DNA of 64,000 bases from Plantactinospora mayteni (GCF_016862935.1 NZ_BONX01000029.1:1-64000); one strand, 5' to 3'; positions 26,851 through 35,516 are shown, counted from the stretch's first letter. The notes: generated by a model not told the origin, from the letters alone. Program-made: numbers and translations.

Positions 26851-27759
26851 TCAGCTCAGCGCCAGGGTGGCCAGGGTGCCGAGGACCAGGAACGGGCCGA
26901 ACGGGAGGTGGCCGCCCCGGCCGATCCGGCGGGTGGCCAGCAGGGCCAGCCCGCACAGCGCCGAGGCACCGAAGGTGAGCAGCGCGCCGACTACCACCGC
27001 CGGCCAGCCGAGCCAGCCGAGTACCGCGACCGCGCTCAGCGCCAGCTTGGCGTCGCCCAGCCCGAAGCCCCGACGGCCGAGCAGCAGGGTGGTGCCGGCG
27101 AGGAACAGCGCCGCCCCGAGCCCGGCCAGTACGGCCCGCCACCAGGCCGAGAAGTCGCCGTCGACCAGGGCCGCCACGCCGAGCAGGCCCAGGGTGCCGG
27201 CCGCGGCGGCGTACGTGAGCCGGTCCGGCAGCCGGTGTACGGCCACGTCGACGAAGAGCAGCGGCACGGCGCACACCGCCCACCAGCCGAACGCGATCGA
27301 CTCGATCGGCGGCCGGGCCGCCACGAGCACTGCCGCGACCGCGAGGAGCAGGGCGAACTCGACGGCCAGCGGTGGAGCGCCGACCCTGGCTCCACAGCCG
27401 GCGCAGGTGGCCGACGGGGTGAGCGGGCGCAGCGGCCCGGCCGGGCCGACCGGCGTGGCACAGTGGTCGCAGGCGGACCGGCGCGGCTGGCCGTACGGCA
27501 CCGACTCGGCGGCGACGAGCCAGCGCAGTACCGGGGCGACGGCCAGCAGCGCGAGGCTCCGCGTCGGCCAGCGCGATCCGGGCCGACATTGGGTACGCAG
27601 AGTAACTTCATGATCGCGATTCGCGGATCTTCCCTGCTTCGGCGCGCCCGTACCCGCCACACGGACGGCGGCCGGATCACGCCGTGGCGGCGGCCCGGCG
27701 AGCCCGGCGCGGCCCCCCGGAGGCCCCGGTACGGAAGCTGTCAGATCATCGTCATCCAT
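26851..27759 (-). CDS. prepilin peptidase (A24 family) of the Tad locus
   Basis: About 302 residues with roughly seven membrane helices. The two catalytic aspartates are in FVDVAVHRLPDRLT and GFGLGDAKL. Two CxxC pairs (CDHC and CAGC), typical of the cytoplasmic loop of full-size type IV prepilin peptidases, are retained. It would cleave and possibly methylate pilins of the adjacent Tad operon at the membrane. The first 60 residues before LALLAVAPVLRWLVAAE are low-complexity and may not be translated; the ATG at 27759 is the best visible start. Divergent from the pilus operon. Confidence 0.85.
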   Translation of the reverse strand: MDDDDLTASVPGPPGGRAGLAGPPPRRDPAAVRVAGTGAPKQGRSANRDHEVTLRTQCRPGSRWPTRSLALLAVAPVLRWLVAAESVPYGQPRRSACDHCATPVGPAGPLRPLTPSATCAGCGARVGAPPLAVEFALLLAVAAVLVAARPPIESIAFGWWAVCAVPLLFVDVAVHRLPDRLTYAAAAGTLGLLGVAALVDGDFSAWWRAVLAGLGAALFLAGTTLLLGRRGFGLGDAKLALSAVAVLGWLGWPAVVVGALLTFGASALCGLALLATRRIGRGGHLPFGPFLVLGTLATLALS

Positions 27760-28191
27760 GGCATTTCGCTCCACCGGGCCGGCACAATCAGAACGGAAGG
27801 GGCAGCGGATCTTTCCCGCTCGCCAGCTATTGATCAAATGCGCTCCATCGATCGACATCTTAGGATCAAGACGTCGGTCGACAACAGAGATCGTAACCGT
27901 ACGTATTCTCTCAAATAGCCCCTGTTGTATCGTCGGCGGTCAGCCTATGCTCGCCATCTGGACGACGCACAACCGTCGGCCAACAGGCAACAAGAAGATC
28001 GATTGGCAATACCATACCCAGAATCTAGATCGACTTACCCGAATGTGGATGCAGCGGCGCCGGGCCCGGTCGAGGGCCTTCGGGGCGGAGCGGCCGTGCC
28101 CACGTCCCGGCCGCCGGATCGGATCGGCGGGAGCCAACCCGGTCAACTCCGCTCAGGTGGGCGGTCAGCGGCGGAGCAGGAGGAGGCACCG
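27760..28191. other. 432-bp divergent spacer, AT-richer than surroundings
   Basis: The stretch 27800-28050 is visibly lower in GC than the flanks. It separates the prepilin peptidase from the Tad operon and must hold both promoters. No convincing -35/-10 pair, operator or RNA was found. An open frame runs through it in phase with the downstream lipoprotein, but its sequence has no coding character. Confidence 0.6.
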
Positions 28192-28770
28192 TTGCGAACG
28201 CGGCAACCGGCGTACCTCTGGCAACCGGCGTACCTCTGGAGCGCCCTGCTCGCGGTGGCGCTGCTCGTCGGCGGCACCGGCTGCGGCAACCGGCCGGGCA
28301 GCGCCGCGGCACGCGACACCGACGCCGAACCGGCCGCCAGCGCCGACGCCCGGGCCGCCGAGGCGGAGAAGTCCGCACTCGCCGCCTATGCCGGCTATCT
28401 GGCCGCCGTCCGGAAAGCGGAGCAGGCCGGCGATCCGCTTGATCCGCAACTGCGGAAATATCTCGCCGATCCACTACTGACCCGGGTCAGGCTCACCATT
28501 CGCGATGCGAAGGAGCACGGCGCGATGCGTACCGGAAAGCTCGTCTCCAATCCGACGGTCACCGCGGTCGACCTCGACTCCGACCCGGCCACCGTCTCGA
28601 TCCAGGACTGCATCGACGCCACCGGCTACCGGCTGGTCTACAAGAAGGACCGGAAGGTGGTCCCAGGCTCGACCAACGGCCGGCACCTCGCCACCGCGAC
28701 CGCCACCCGCTATCCCGACGGCCGCTGGCTGATCAACGTCGGCGCCTCGCACGAGGACCAGCCGTGCTGA
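28192..28770 (+). CDS. lipoprotein, first gene of the Tad-type pilus operon
   Basis: About 192 residues from a TTG start at 28192, chosen because AGGAGG ends seven bases before it. The basic N-terminus is followed by a hydrophobic core and the lipobox-like GGTGCGN, so export and lipidation at that Cys are likely. The mature part is Ala-rich helix (AEAEKSALAAYAGYLAAVRKA) and then a beta-rich domain (VSIQDCIDATGYRLVYKKD) with the fold rhythm of NTF2-like extracytoplasmic proteins. It overlaps the next gene by seven bases. The exact role in the pilus machinery is unknown. Confidence 0.75.
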   Translation: MRTRQPAYLWQPAYLWSALLAVALLVGGTGCGNRPGSAAARDTDAEPAASADARAAEAEKSALAAYAGYLAAVRKAEQAGDPLDPQLRKYLADPLLTRVRLTIRDAKEHGAMRTGKLVSNPTVTAVDLDSDPATVSIQDCIDATGYRLVYKKDRKVVPGSTNGRHLATATATRYPDGRWLINVGASHEDQPC

Positions 28771-29720
28771 CCCGGCGAGGGTTCGCGCGGGATGCCCTGG
28801 CCGGGTTGAGTCGGCAGGCGCTGGCGACCGGTGCGCTGGCTGTGTTGGCGCTGGCCGCCGGGCTGGTGGTGACCGGCGGTCCCGCCGCCGCCGCCCCGGG
28901 GGCGGAGTGCCCACCCGGGCAGGGCAACTGCGACGTCTGGGAGAACCTGCCCGGCGAGCCGGGTGACGACGAGGGCGACGGTTCGGGCTCCGGTGACGGC
29001 GGCGGCTCCGGCGGTGGCGACCGGGTCTGCGAGAAGGACGACGGCACCCGGGTGCCCTGCTACGACAACGTGCTCGGCTGGTTCAACAGCGCCGACGACT
29101 GCTACTACAAGCGGGCCGAACCACAGCCACCGGACGTCGAGGAGGGGAAGACGGCATACCTGCGGACGTGCAGCGACGCGGGCAGTTCCGAACTCGTCTT
29201 CCTGACCGACCCACCGGCCGGCTTCGCACCGCCGGACCCCCAGCAGATGGCCCTGGACCTGTACGCCAACCTGGTGCTGGACCCGCCCGAGATCCGTACC
29301 GCGCCGAGTGACGCGCCCGGACTCGTCGGCGTGCCGGTCTGGCTGCACGACGCGTCGAGTTGGGCGACCATCCGGAAGACGGACACCGAGGGCGGCGTGA
29401 CGGTCTGGATCGAGGCGATCCCGACGAAGATCGTCTGGCGGATGGGCAACGGCGAGACGCTGGAGTGCACCCGGGCCGGCATCCCGTTCAAGGCCGGCAC
29501 CCACGACCCGCGCCGGCCACCCGCCGAGGCGTGCGCGTACGCGGGTTATCCGCGAGCGAGCAGCACGAAGCCGGGTGGGCGGTACGAGATCACCGCGGTC
29601 AAGCACTGGACGGTGCCGTGGGGCAGCAGCACCGGCGAGGGTGACGAGGACGCGCTCTCCACCAGCCGCGAGGCCACGACCTCGATCCGGATCGACGAAC
29701 TCCAGGTGGTGACGAGGTGA
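28764..29720 (+). CDS. secreted protein of the Tad-type locus
   Basis: 318 residues from GTG 28764. Signal peptide with core ALATGALAVLALAAGLVV and cleavage near AAAAPG. A Gly/Ser/Asp-rich linker (residues 68-90) precedes a C-terminal domain containing CEKDDGTRVPCYDNVLGWFN, TVWIEAIPTKIVWRMGNGE and several paired cysteines. Homologues at this position in actinobacterial pilus loci are often labelled ATP/GTP-binding, but no P-loop is visible here. It is likely a surface or assembly factor. Overlaps both neighbours by a few bases. Confidence 0.75.
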   Translation: MLTRRGFARDALAGLSRQALATGALAVLALAAGLVVTGGPAAAAPGAECPPGQGNCDVWENLPGEPGDDEGDGSGSGDGGGSGGGDRVCEKDDGTRVPCYDNVLGWFNSADDCYYKRAEPQPPDVEEGKTAYLRTCSDAGSSELVFLTDPPAGFAPPDPQQMALDLYANLVLDPPEIRTAPSDAPGLVGVPVWLHDASSWATIRKTDTEGGVTVWIEAIPTKIVWRMGNGETLECTRAGIPFKAGTHDPRRPPAEACAYAGYPRASSTKPGGRYEITAVKHWTVPWGSSTGEGDEDALSTSREATTSIRIDELQVVTR

Positions 29721-30376
29721 CCGTGGCGACCACTCCGACCACCGGGGCGCCGATCGACGCGCCGATCACCCCGCCCCGGATCGTCCGGCAGCGCCGGATG
29801 CGACCCGGGCTGCTCGGCCTCGCCGTACTGCTGATCGCGCTCGGCGGGCTCGGGTCCGCGTTCGCGGTCACCTCCGTACGCGCCACCGGCAGCTATCTCG
29901 CGGTCGCCCGGGCCGTACCGGTCGGCACCGCGCTCACCGCCGACGACCTGGTGGCGGTCCAGGTGGCCGGCGGTCAGGGCCTCGAACCGGTGGCCGCCGA
30001 CCGGATCGAGGAGGTACTCGGCAAGCGGGCCACCGTGACCCTCACCCCGGGCACCCTGCTGACCATGGCGCAGCTCACCGACAAGCCGCTGCTCGGCCCC
30101 GGCCAGCAGCAGATCTCGGTCGGGCTGCGCCCCAGCGAGGTACCGGCGAAGCGGCTCCGCCCCGGCGACAAGGTGCTGCTGTTCAGCACCGCCGGCGACG
30201 ACGCGCGGGCCGCCGCCGCACCGGCCACCCGGTTCCAGGCCACCGTGATCGACATGGCCGCACCGGCCAGCAACTCCGTGGTCCTCTATCTCGCGCTCGC
30301 GGCCAAGGACGTGCCGGCGGTGGTGGCGCTGGCCACCAGCGACCGGATCGCGGTCGTGCTGAACGCGGCAGCCTGA
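29717..30376 (+). CDS. SAF-domain pilus assembly protein (CpaB/RcpC-like)
   Basis: 219 residues. A single membrane anchor (GLLGLAVLLIALGGLGSAFAV) near residue 35 is followed by an SAF domain (AVARAVPVGTALTADDLVAV, then KRATVTLTPGTLLTMAQL). CpaB/RcpC proteins are periplasmic-side components of Tad secretion systems. It begins at a GTG overlapping the previous stop (GTGA) and is followed two bases later by the ATPase gene, showing tight operon coupling. Confidence 0.85.
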   Translation: MTVATTPTTGAPIDAPITPPRIVRQRRMRPGLLGLAVLLIALGGLGSAFAVTSVRATGSYLAVARAVPVGTALTADDLVAVQVAGGQGLEPVAADRIEEVLGKRATVTLTPGTLLTMAQLTDKPLLGPGQQQISVGLRPSEVPAKRLRPGDKVLLFSTAGDDARAAAAPATRFQATVIDMAAPASNSVVLYLALAAKDVPAVVALATSDRIAVVLNAAA

Positions 30377-30378
30377 CC

Positions 30379-31182
30379 GTGGCCATCGTCGCCCTCGTCT
30401 CGGCCAAGGGATCGCCCGGGGTCACCACGACCGCACTCGCCTGCACACTCACCTGGCACCACCGGGTGGTACTGGCCGAGTGCGACCCGTCCGGCGGATC
30501 GGTGCTGGCCGGCTATCTCGGCGGGGCGCTGCCCGGACCCCGGGGCATCGGCGAGCTGGCCGTGGGCGAGTTGCGGGACGGCAACCTCGAAGAGGCGTTC
30601 TGGTCGCAGCTCGTCGACCTCGACGCGCCCAAGCGGGAACGGCTGCTGCTGCCCGGCGTGGTCGACCCGGCGCAGGCCGGCAGCGTCGTACCGCTCTGGC
30701 AGCGGTTCGCCGACTTCTTCTCCGGGCTGGCCAAGGGCCGTCCGGCGTACGACGTGCTGGTCGACTGCGGTCGGCTCCAGGTGGTCGGGCCGCCGTGGCC
30801 ACTGCTCCGGGCCGCCGATCTCGTGCTGGTCGTCACCACCGCCCGGCTGCCGCACCTGTCCAGCACCCAGGCCACCATCCGGGCGATCGAGCGGGACTTC
30901 GCCGAACACCGGGTACCGGCCGACACGCTGCGACTGCTGCTGATCGGCGGGGAGCACGGCCGCACCGAGGTGGGCAAGGCGCTCCGGATCCCGGTCATCG
31001 CGCAGTTGCCGGACGACCCGCGTACCGCCGAGGTGCTCAGCCACGGCGGCACCGTACGCGCCAACCGGCCGCTGATGCGCGCCGCCAGCGGCCTGGAGGT
31101 GCCGGTCCGGGCGGTCCTGGACCGGCGCCGGGCCCGGCTCGGCTGGCCGGCCGCGATCGAGGGGGTCTCCGGTGCGATTTGA
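30379..31182 (+). CDS. CpaE/MinD-like ATPase with deviant Walker A
   Basis: 267 residues. The ParA/MinD fold opens with MAIVALVSAKGSPGVTTTAL. The usual KGGxGKTT reads KGSPGVTTT, so the first lysine is kept and the second is replaced by valine. The Walker A' LAECDPSGGS and later VLVDCGRLQVV are present. CpaE-like proteins help localise Tad machinery. Loss of the P-loop lysine suggests altered or no ATP hydrolysis; this variant is recurrent in actinobacterial homologues as far as I recall. The start is GTG 30379. Overlaps the TadA gene by 11 bp. Confidence 0.85.
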   Translation: MAIVALVSAKGSPGVTTTALACTLTWHHRVVLAECDPSGGSVLAGYLGGALPGPRGIGELAVGELRDGNLEEAFWSQLVDLDAPKRERLLLPGVVDPAQAGSVVPLWQRFADFFSGLAKGRPAYDVLVDCGRLQVVGPPWPLLRAADLVLVVTTARLPHLSSTQATIRAIERDFAEHRVPADTLRLLLIGGEHGRTEVGKALRIPVIAQLPDDPRTAEVLSHGGTVRANRPLMRAASGLEVPVRAVLDRRRARLGWPAAIEGVSGAI

Positions 31183-32764
31183 GCCGGTCTACTCCGACCC
31201 ACGTCCCCGGGACGACCCGGACGCCGCCTCGAGCGCCCCGATCTGGCAGGTCGTCCCGCACAACGGGCACCGGCCGGTGCCACTGCCCAGCGGCGGTGCG
31301 ACGCCGCCGTACGACGGCACGGCAGCCGCGCCGTACCCGGTGGTGCCGCAGCCGGTGACGCCGCCCGCCCCGCCCCGGCCCCGGGTCGACTTCGCGGTGG
31401 TCCGGGAACTCCGGCGGGAGCTGAGCGAGCGGCTGACCCTGTGGCAGCGCGGTCGGGAGTTCAGCACCGCGGAGGAGGACGTCGAGCGGGCCCGGCTCGC
31501 CGTGACGGTGGTCGCCGAGTACGCCGACTCGACCCGACGGGCCGGTACCCCGATGTCGGCGGCCGAGGAGCGGATGCTGCTCGACCAGGTCAACGCGGAG
31601 CTGGTCGGGCTGGGCCGGTTGCAGACCCTGCTGGTCGACAACTCGATCGAAGAGGTGCACATCCTCGGTTGCGACTCGGTGCGGATCACCCGGCGCGGCG
31701 GTGGCGTCGACTGGGCCGAGCCGATCGCCGACAGCGACGAGGAGATGGTGGAGATTCTCCAGGCGGCGGCGCGCCGGGCGGGTGCCACCGAACGGTCGCT
31801 CTCCACCTCGAAGCCCACGCTCGACCTGCAACTGCCGGACGGCAGCCGGCTGGCGGCGGTCTTCCTGGTCAGCCACCGCCCGTACGCGGTGATCCGGAAG
31901 CACAACACCATCGAGGTGACCCTCGACGAGATCTCCGGTGGCCGGGCCGACCTGGACGAGATGCTCGACGGGCTGATCCGGGACTTCCTGCGCGCGGCGA
32001 TGCGGGCCGGGCTGAACATCATGGTCGCCGGGCTGGCCGGGGCGGGCAAGACCACGGTGATCCGGGCGCTGATGGACGAGATCCCGGCCGACGAGCCGTA
32101 CGTGCTGCTGGAGGAGAGCCGGGAACTGCTGCCGGCCCGGCGGGGGCGCAAGCACCGGGCGGTGATGAGCTTCGAGTCCCGGGAGGGGCACGGCGACCGG
32201 GGGCCGGACGGCCGACCGGCCGGTGAGGTGACGATCGCCGACCTGATTCCGGTGGCGCTGCGGATGGGCGTACTCCGGATCATCGTCGGGGAGGTCCGGT
32301 CCCGGGAGATCGTGCCGATGCTCCAGGCGATGACCACCAGCCGGGGTTCGATGTGCACGATCCACGCCCGTACCCCGGCCGGGGTCAGCGAACGGATCAT
32401 CGAGTTGGCGCTGTCGCACGGCCGGGAGATGACCGTCGAGCAGGCCCGGCGGATGGCCGGGAACGCACTCGACCTGATCGTCTACGTGACCATCGAGGAC
32501 GAGACCGCGATCGGTGGCCGCAAGCACCGGTTCGTCTCGCACGTCGAGGAGGTCATCGGGGTCGGCGAGGGCAACCGGATCACCACGACCACCGTCTTCG
32601 GCCCTGGGCCGGACGGCCGGGCGGTCCCCCGCCACCTGCCGGAACGGGTCCGCGACCAGTTGCTCCGGGTCGGGTACGACGCGCGGCTGCTGACCCGCTA
32701 CATCGAGGCGGCTACGGGCGCGTGGCGGCGGCCTCGGCACAGTCGGCTCGGGCGGCCGGCATGA
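31172..32764 (+). CDS. tadA: TadA/CpaF-type secretion ATPase
   Basis: 530 residues. A Pro-rich N-terminal 65 residues is followed by the N1 helical region and the GspE/CpaF ATPase domain: Walker A GLAGAGKTTVIRAL near residue 285, Asp box VLLEESRELLPA, Walker B LRIIVGEVRSREIVPML and the His box TIHARTPAGV. It powers pilus polymerisation as a cytoplasmic hexamer. It starts at GTG 31172, inside the end of the CpaE-like gene. Its stop overlaps the ATG of a small bridging ORF (ATGA). Confidence 0.95.
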   Translation: MRFEPVYSDPRPRDDPDAASSAPIWQVVPHNGHRPVPLPSGGATPPYDGTAAAPYPVVPQPVTPPAPPRPRVDFAVVRELRRELSERLTLWQRGREFSTAEEDVERARLAVTVVAEYADSTRRAGTPMSAAEERMLLDQVNAELVGLGRLQTLLVDNSIEEVHILGCDSVRITRRGGGVDWAEPIADSDEEMVEILQAAARRAGATERSLSTSKPTLDLQLPDGSRLAAVFLVSHRPYAVIRKHNTIEVTLDEISGGRADLDEMLDGLIRDFLRAAMRAGLNIMVAGLAGAGKTTVIRALMDEIPADEPYVLLEESRELLPARRGRKHRAVMSFESREGHGDRGPDGRPAGEVTIADLIPVALRMGVLRIIVGEVRSREIVPMLQAMTTSRGSMCTIHARTPAGVSERIIELALSHGREMTVEQARRMAGNALDLIVYVTIEDETAIGGRKHRFVSHVEEVIGVGEGNRITTTTVFGPGPDGRAVPRHLPERVRDQLLRVGYDARLLTRYIEAATGAWRRPRHSRLGRPA

Positions 32765-32988
32765 GGGGCGGCGGGCTTGTGGTGGCCGGCATGGGGGACG
32801 GCCAACTTGCGGCGGCCGACATGGGGGACGGCCAGCTTGTGGGCTCAGGTCCGGCTGCGCGGGGCTGGGTCGGGCCTGCCGTGCCCGGCTCCGGGCGGTC
32901 AGGCTTGATCCCTCCGCCGGGCACGGCAGGCCCGACCTCGGTGGTGCCGGTCGCGGGCTGCCCGCCGGGTCCGGGGGTGGTGTGGTGA
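32761..32988 (+). CDS. putative small bridging ORF between tadA and tadB
   Basis: 75 codons. The ATG overlaps the tadA stop (ATGA) and its TGA overlaps the second GTG of tadB, so it fills the gap exactly in the style of translational coupling. The first 90 bases are three 30-nt tandem units, each starting with ATG (32761, 32791, 32821), giving repeated MGDGQL-type peptides. The rest is Gly/Pro-rich and contains a perfect 21-bp inverted repeat. No known domain. It may be a translated linker that keeps ribosomes moving between tadA and tadB, or simply repeat-expanded spacer that happens to stay open. Confidence 0.4.
   Translation: MRGGGLVVAGMGDGQLAAADMGDGQLVGSGPAARGWVGPAVPGSGRSGLIPPPGTAGPTSVVPVAGCPPGPGVVW
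32869..32936. repeat. perfect 21-bp inverted repeat between tadA and tadB
   Basis: The left arm at 32869-32889 (begins GTCGGGCCTGCC) is exactly complementary to the right arm at 32916-32936, with a 26-nt loop. In mRNA this would be a very stable hairpin ending about 45 bases before the tadB start. It lies inside the operon, so it may attenuate transcription, mark an RNA processing site, or be an inserted palindromic repeat. Confidence 0.9.
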
Positions 32989-33887
32989 CGCTGCCGTCGA
33001 ACATCGAGCTGATCGCCGTACTCTCCGGGATCGCGTGTGCCGGTGGGCTGGTACTGGTGGTCGTGGCGCTGGTCGGGACGAAGCGGCCGGCCCGGCCGAT
33101 GCGGGAATCGGGGCTGCGTCGGCTCTGGCTCGGCTCCGGGACGAGTGCCCGGGAGCGGCGGGCGCACCAGACGCTGCTGGTCGGGGCGATCCTGGCCGGG
33201 GCGGTGGCGTTCCTGCTCACCGGGCTGCCGGTGGTCGGGCTGCTGGTCGCCGTCGCGGTGCCGGGCGTGCCGTGGCTGCTCGGCACCGGTCGGGCCGAAC
33301 GGCGGGCGATCAACCGGATCGAGGCGATCGGCGAGTGGACCCGCCGGCTGAAGGACGTCTCCGGCACCGGCCAGGGCCTCCAGCAGGCGATCATCGGTAC
33401 GGTCGCGACCGCACCCGAGCAGGTCGACGAGGAGGTACGCCTGCTCGCCGCCCGGCTGGCGGCCGGCTGGCAGGCTCGGGCCGCGCTGCTGGCGTTCGCC
33501 GAGGAGATCGGTGACCCGGTCTGCGACCAGGTGGTGGCGGCGCTGATCCTGCACCTGACCGACCGGGGCGAGCGGTTGGGCGACGTACTCGGGGCGATCG
33601 CCTCGGCGGCGGCGGCCGAGGTGGTGACCCGGCGGGAGGTGGAGGCGAAGCGGGCGCAGCCCCGGTTCGCGGTGCGCTTCCTGACCGGGATGACCCTGCT
33701 GGTCCTGGCGTACGGGTTGGTGAACCCGGACTACATGGAGCCGTACGGGACGCCGGACGGGCAGTTGGTGATGGTGCTGCTCGGTTCCGCCTTCGTCGCC
33801 CTGCTCGCCTGGGTACGGGCGATGAGCCTGCCGCCCCGACCGGCCCGGTTCCTCGCCCCGCCGGACCGCGAGGAGGCGCTCAGATGA
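32982..33887 (+). CDS. tadB: TadB-type inner-membrane platform protein
   Basis: 301 residues. Two N-terminal helices (residues 8-28 and 60-95) and two C-terminal helices flank a cytoplasmic type II secretion F domain, recognisable by IEAIGEWTRRLKDVSGTGQG, AARLAAGWQARAALLAFAEE and LTDRGERLGDVLGAIAS. With TadC it forms the platform that TadA drives. GTG start at 32982 or 32985. Ends in a four-base overlap with tadC. Confidence 0.9.
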   Translation: MVTLPSNIELIAVLSGIACAGGLVLVVVALVGTKRPARPMRESGLRRLWLGSGTSARERRAHQTLLVGAILAGAVAFLLTGLPVVGLLVAVAVPGVPWLLGTGRAERRAINRIEAIGEWTRRLKDVSGTGQGLQQAIIGTVATAPEQVDEEVRLLAARLAAGWQARAALLAFAEEIGDPVCDQVVAALILHLTDRGERLGDVLGAIASAAAAEVVTRREVEAKRAQPRFAVRFLTGMTLLVLAYGLVNPDYMEPYGTPDGQLVMVLLGSAFVALLAWVRAMSLPPRPARFLAPPDREEALR

Positions 33888-34756
33888 TCCTGAACTGGTA
33901 CCTGACGTTCGGGGTGCTCGGTGGGGCTGCGGTCGGGTTCGGACTGTTCCTGCTGGTTCGGGAGGCGTTGCCGGCGACTCCGGCGCTCGGTCCGGCGTTG
34001 CGTCGGCTGCACCAGCCGGCCGGGTTGAGCCGGCCGACCCGGGCTTCCCGCCGCGACCTCGAATGGCTGGCCGGGGCGGCTCGCTGGCTGCGTCCGCCGC
34101 ACCGGCAGCTCGCGCTGATCGGGCAGTCGCCGGAGCAGTACACGCTGTCGCTGCTGCTCTCCGGGTTGGTCGGGCTGGCCACGCCGGCGGTGTCGACCGC
34201 GATCCTCTTCGTCGCCGGGATCCGGCTGCCGTTCGTGGTGCCGACCGTCGGCGCCCTCGGCTTCGCGCTGCTCTGCGTCCTGCTGGCGCACCGGAGCGTA
34301 CTGGTGAAGGCGGAGCGGGCCCGGCGCGAGTTCCGGCAGGCCGTCTGCGCCTACCTGGATCTGGTCGCCCTGCAACTGTCGGCCGCGCACGGGCCGGTGC
34401 AGGCGCTGGAGCGGGCGGCCGAGGTCTGCGACGGCTGGGTCTTCGAGCGGATCCGGGAGGCGCTGCGGCTGGCCCAGCTCCAGATGCACTCGCCCTGGGA
34501 CGAGCTGCGCGAACTGGCCGAGAAGATCGGCATCCCGGAACTCGGTGACGTCGGGGCGATCATGCAGTCCTCCGGTACCGAGGGCGCACAGGTACACGAC
34601 TCGCTGCGGGGTCGGGCCGACTCGCTGCGCGACCAGATCCGGACCGACAACCTGGCCCGGGCCGAGGCGGTGACCAGTCGGCTGGACGTACCGGGCGCGC
34701 TGCTGGTCTTCGTACTCGTCGGCTTCGTCCTCTATCCGTTCGTGGCCCGGATCTGA
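33884..34756 (+). CDS. tadC: TadC-type inner-membrane platform protein
   Basis: 290 residues with helices near residues 5-22, 85-140 and 270-288, and an F domain containing RREFRQAVCAYLDLVALQLS, GPVQALERAAEVCDGWV and LRDQIRTDNLARAEAVTSRL. This is the second half of the TadB/TadC platform pair. The ATG at 33884 overlaps the tadB stop. It is followed by a 34-bp gap with a good ribosome binding site for the next small gene. Confidence 0.9.
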   Translation: MILNWYLTFGVLGGAAVGFGLFLLVREALPATPALGPALRRLHQPAGLSRPTRASRRDLEWLAGAARWLRPPHRQLALIGQSPEQYTLSLLLSGLVGLATPAVSTAILFVAGIRLPFVVPTVGALGFALLCVLLAHRSVLVKAERARREFRQAVCAYLDLVALQLSAAHGPVQALERAAEVCDGWVFERIREALRLAQLQMHSPWDELRELAEKIGIPELGDVGAIMQSSGTEGAQVHDSLRGRADSLRDQIRTDNLARAEAVTSRLDVPGALLVFVLVGFVLYPFVARI

Positions 34757-34790
34757 CCCCGAACCACCGTTGCACTGAAGGGAGACCGCA

Positions 34791-35024
34791 ATGTCGATCA
34801 TCAACTACCTGCACATTGCGCTCGTCGTGCGGATCGCCGAGCTGCGCCGTACCGGTGAGGGGGACCGGGGTGACAGCCCGGTCCCGACCGCGGTGATCAT
34901 CTTTGGCCTGGTGGCCGCGGCCCTGGCGGTCACCGTCGCCGTGTCGCGAAGCGTCACGGACTGGATGGACGCGATTCCGGAGCCGGGCGGTGGCGCGGAC
35001 ACCGGCGGACTGCCGCAGGAGTAG
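34791..35024 (+). CDS. small single-TM protein, candidate Flp-like pilin
   Basis: 77 residues. A charged N-terminus (RRTGEGDRGDSPVPT) leads into one hydrophobic helix (AVIIFGLVAAALAVTVAVS), then a short acidic tail. Position between tadC and the tadE genes and this topology are what is expected of the Flp major pilin. However, the usual Glu at +5 and the Tyr after it are not present, so peptidase processing is uncertain. AGGGAG is placed eight bases before ATG 34791. Alternatively it is a minor membrane component. Confidence 0.65.
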   Translation: MSIINYLHIALVVRIAELRRTGEGDRGDSPVPTAVIIFGLVAAALAVTVAVSRSVTDWMDAIPEPGGGADTGGLPQE

Positions 35025-35027
35025 TCC

Positions 35028-35516
35028 GTGCCACGACCGCCGCGCGTCCGCATCCGGCACCGGGTCCCGGCGACGACGGCCGGGAGCCGGTGGCGCCGGA
35101 TCGTCGGCCCGGACCGGCTGGTCGGTGCGGAGCGGGACCGGGGTGCCAACCCGGTCGAACTGGCCGTGCTGATGCCGGCCATCCTGATCCTGCTGCTCGC
35201 CTCGATCCAGGCCGCCGCCTGGTTCATCGCCCGGTCCACCGCGCTGAACGCCGCCCAGTCCGCGGTGAGCGCGCAGCGCGCCTACCAGGCCGAGCCGGGG
35301 GTGGGACAGCAGCGCGCCGAGGACTTCCTGGAGCGGGCCGGTGACTGGCTGGTCCGCTGGGAGGTCACGGTCACCGTTCCGGAGCCGGACGACACGCAGG
35401 TGAGCGCCACCGTCACCGGGGAGCCGCTCCGGGTGGTGCCGCTGATCTCGTTGCCGCCGATCAGCGAGACCGCCTCCGGCACGGTGGAGCGGTTCACCGA
35501 CGAGGAGGCGCCGTGA
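35028..35516 (+). CDS. TadE-like pseudopilin
   Basis: 162 residues. After a basic leader the sequence RDRGANPVELAVLMPAILIL carries the TadE hallmark: Gly before the hydrophobic helix and Glu five residues on, a prepilin peptidase substrate. The C-terminal part is a small extracytoplasmic domain (WEVTVTVPEPDDTQVSATV). It is probably a minor pseudopilin initiating or capping the pilus. GTG start at 35028, three bases after the previous stop; its end overlaps the next gene (GTGA). Confidence 0.85.
   Translation: MPRPPRVRIRHRVPATTAGSRWRRIVGPDRLVGAERDRGANPVELAVLMPAILILLLASIQAAAWFIARSTALNAAQSAVSAQRAYQAEPGVGQQRAEDFLERAGDWLVRWEVTVTVPEPDDTQVSATVTGEPLRVVPLISLPPISETASGTVERFTDEEAP

Noticed and set aside
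27800-28050. AT-richer stretch before the Tad operon as a possible insertion sequence
   Set aside because: No terminal inverted repeats, no transposase fragment; it fits a promoter region.
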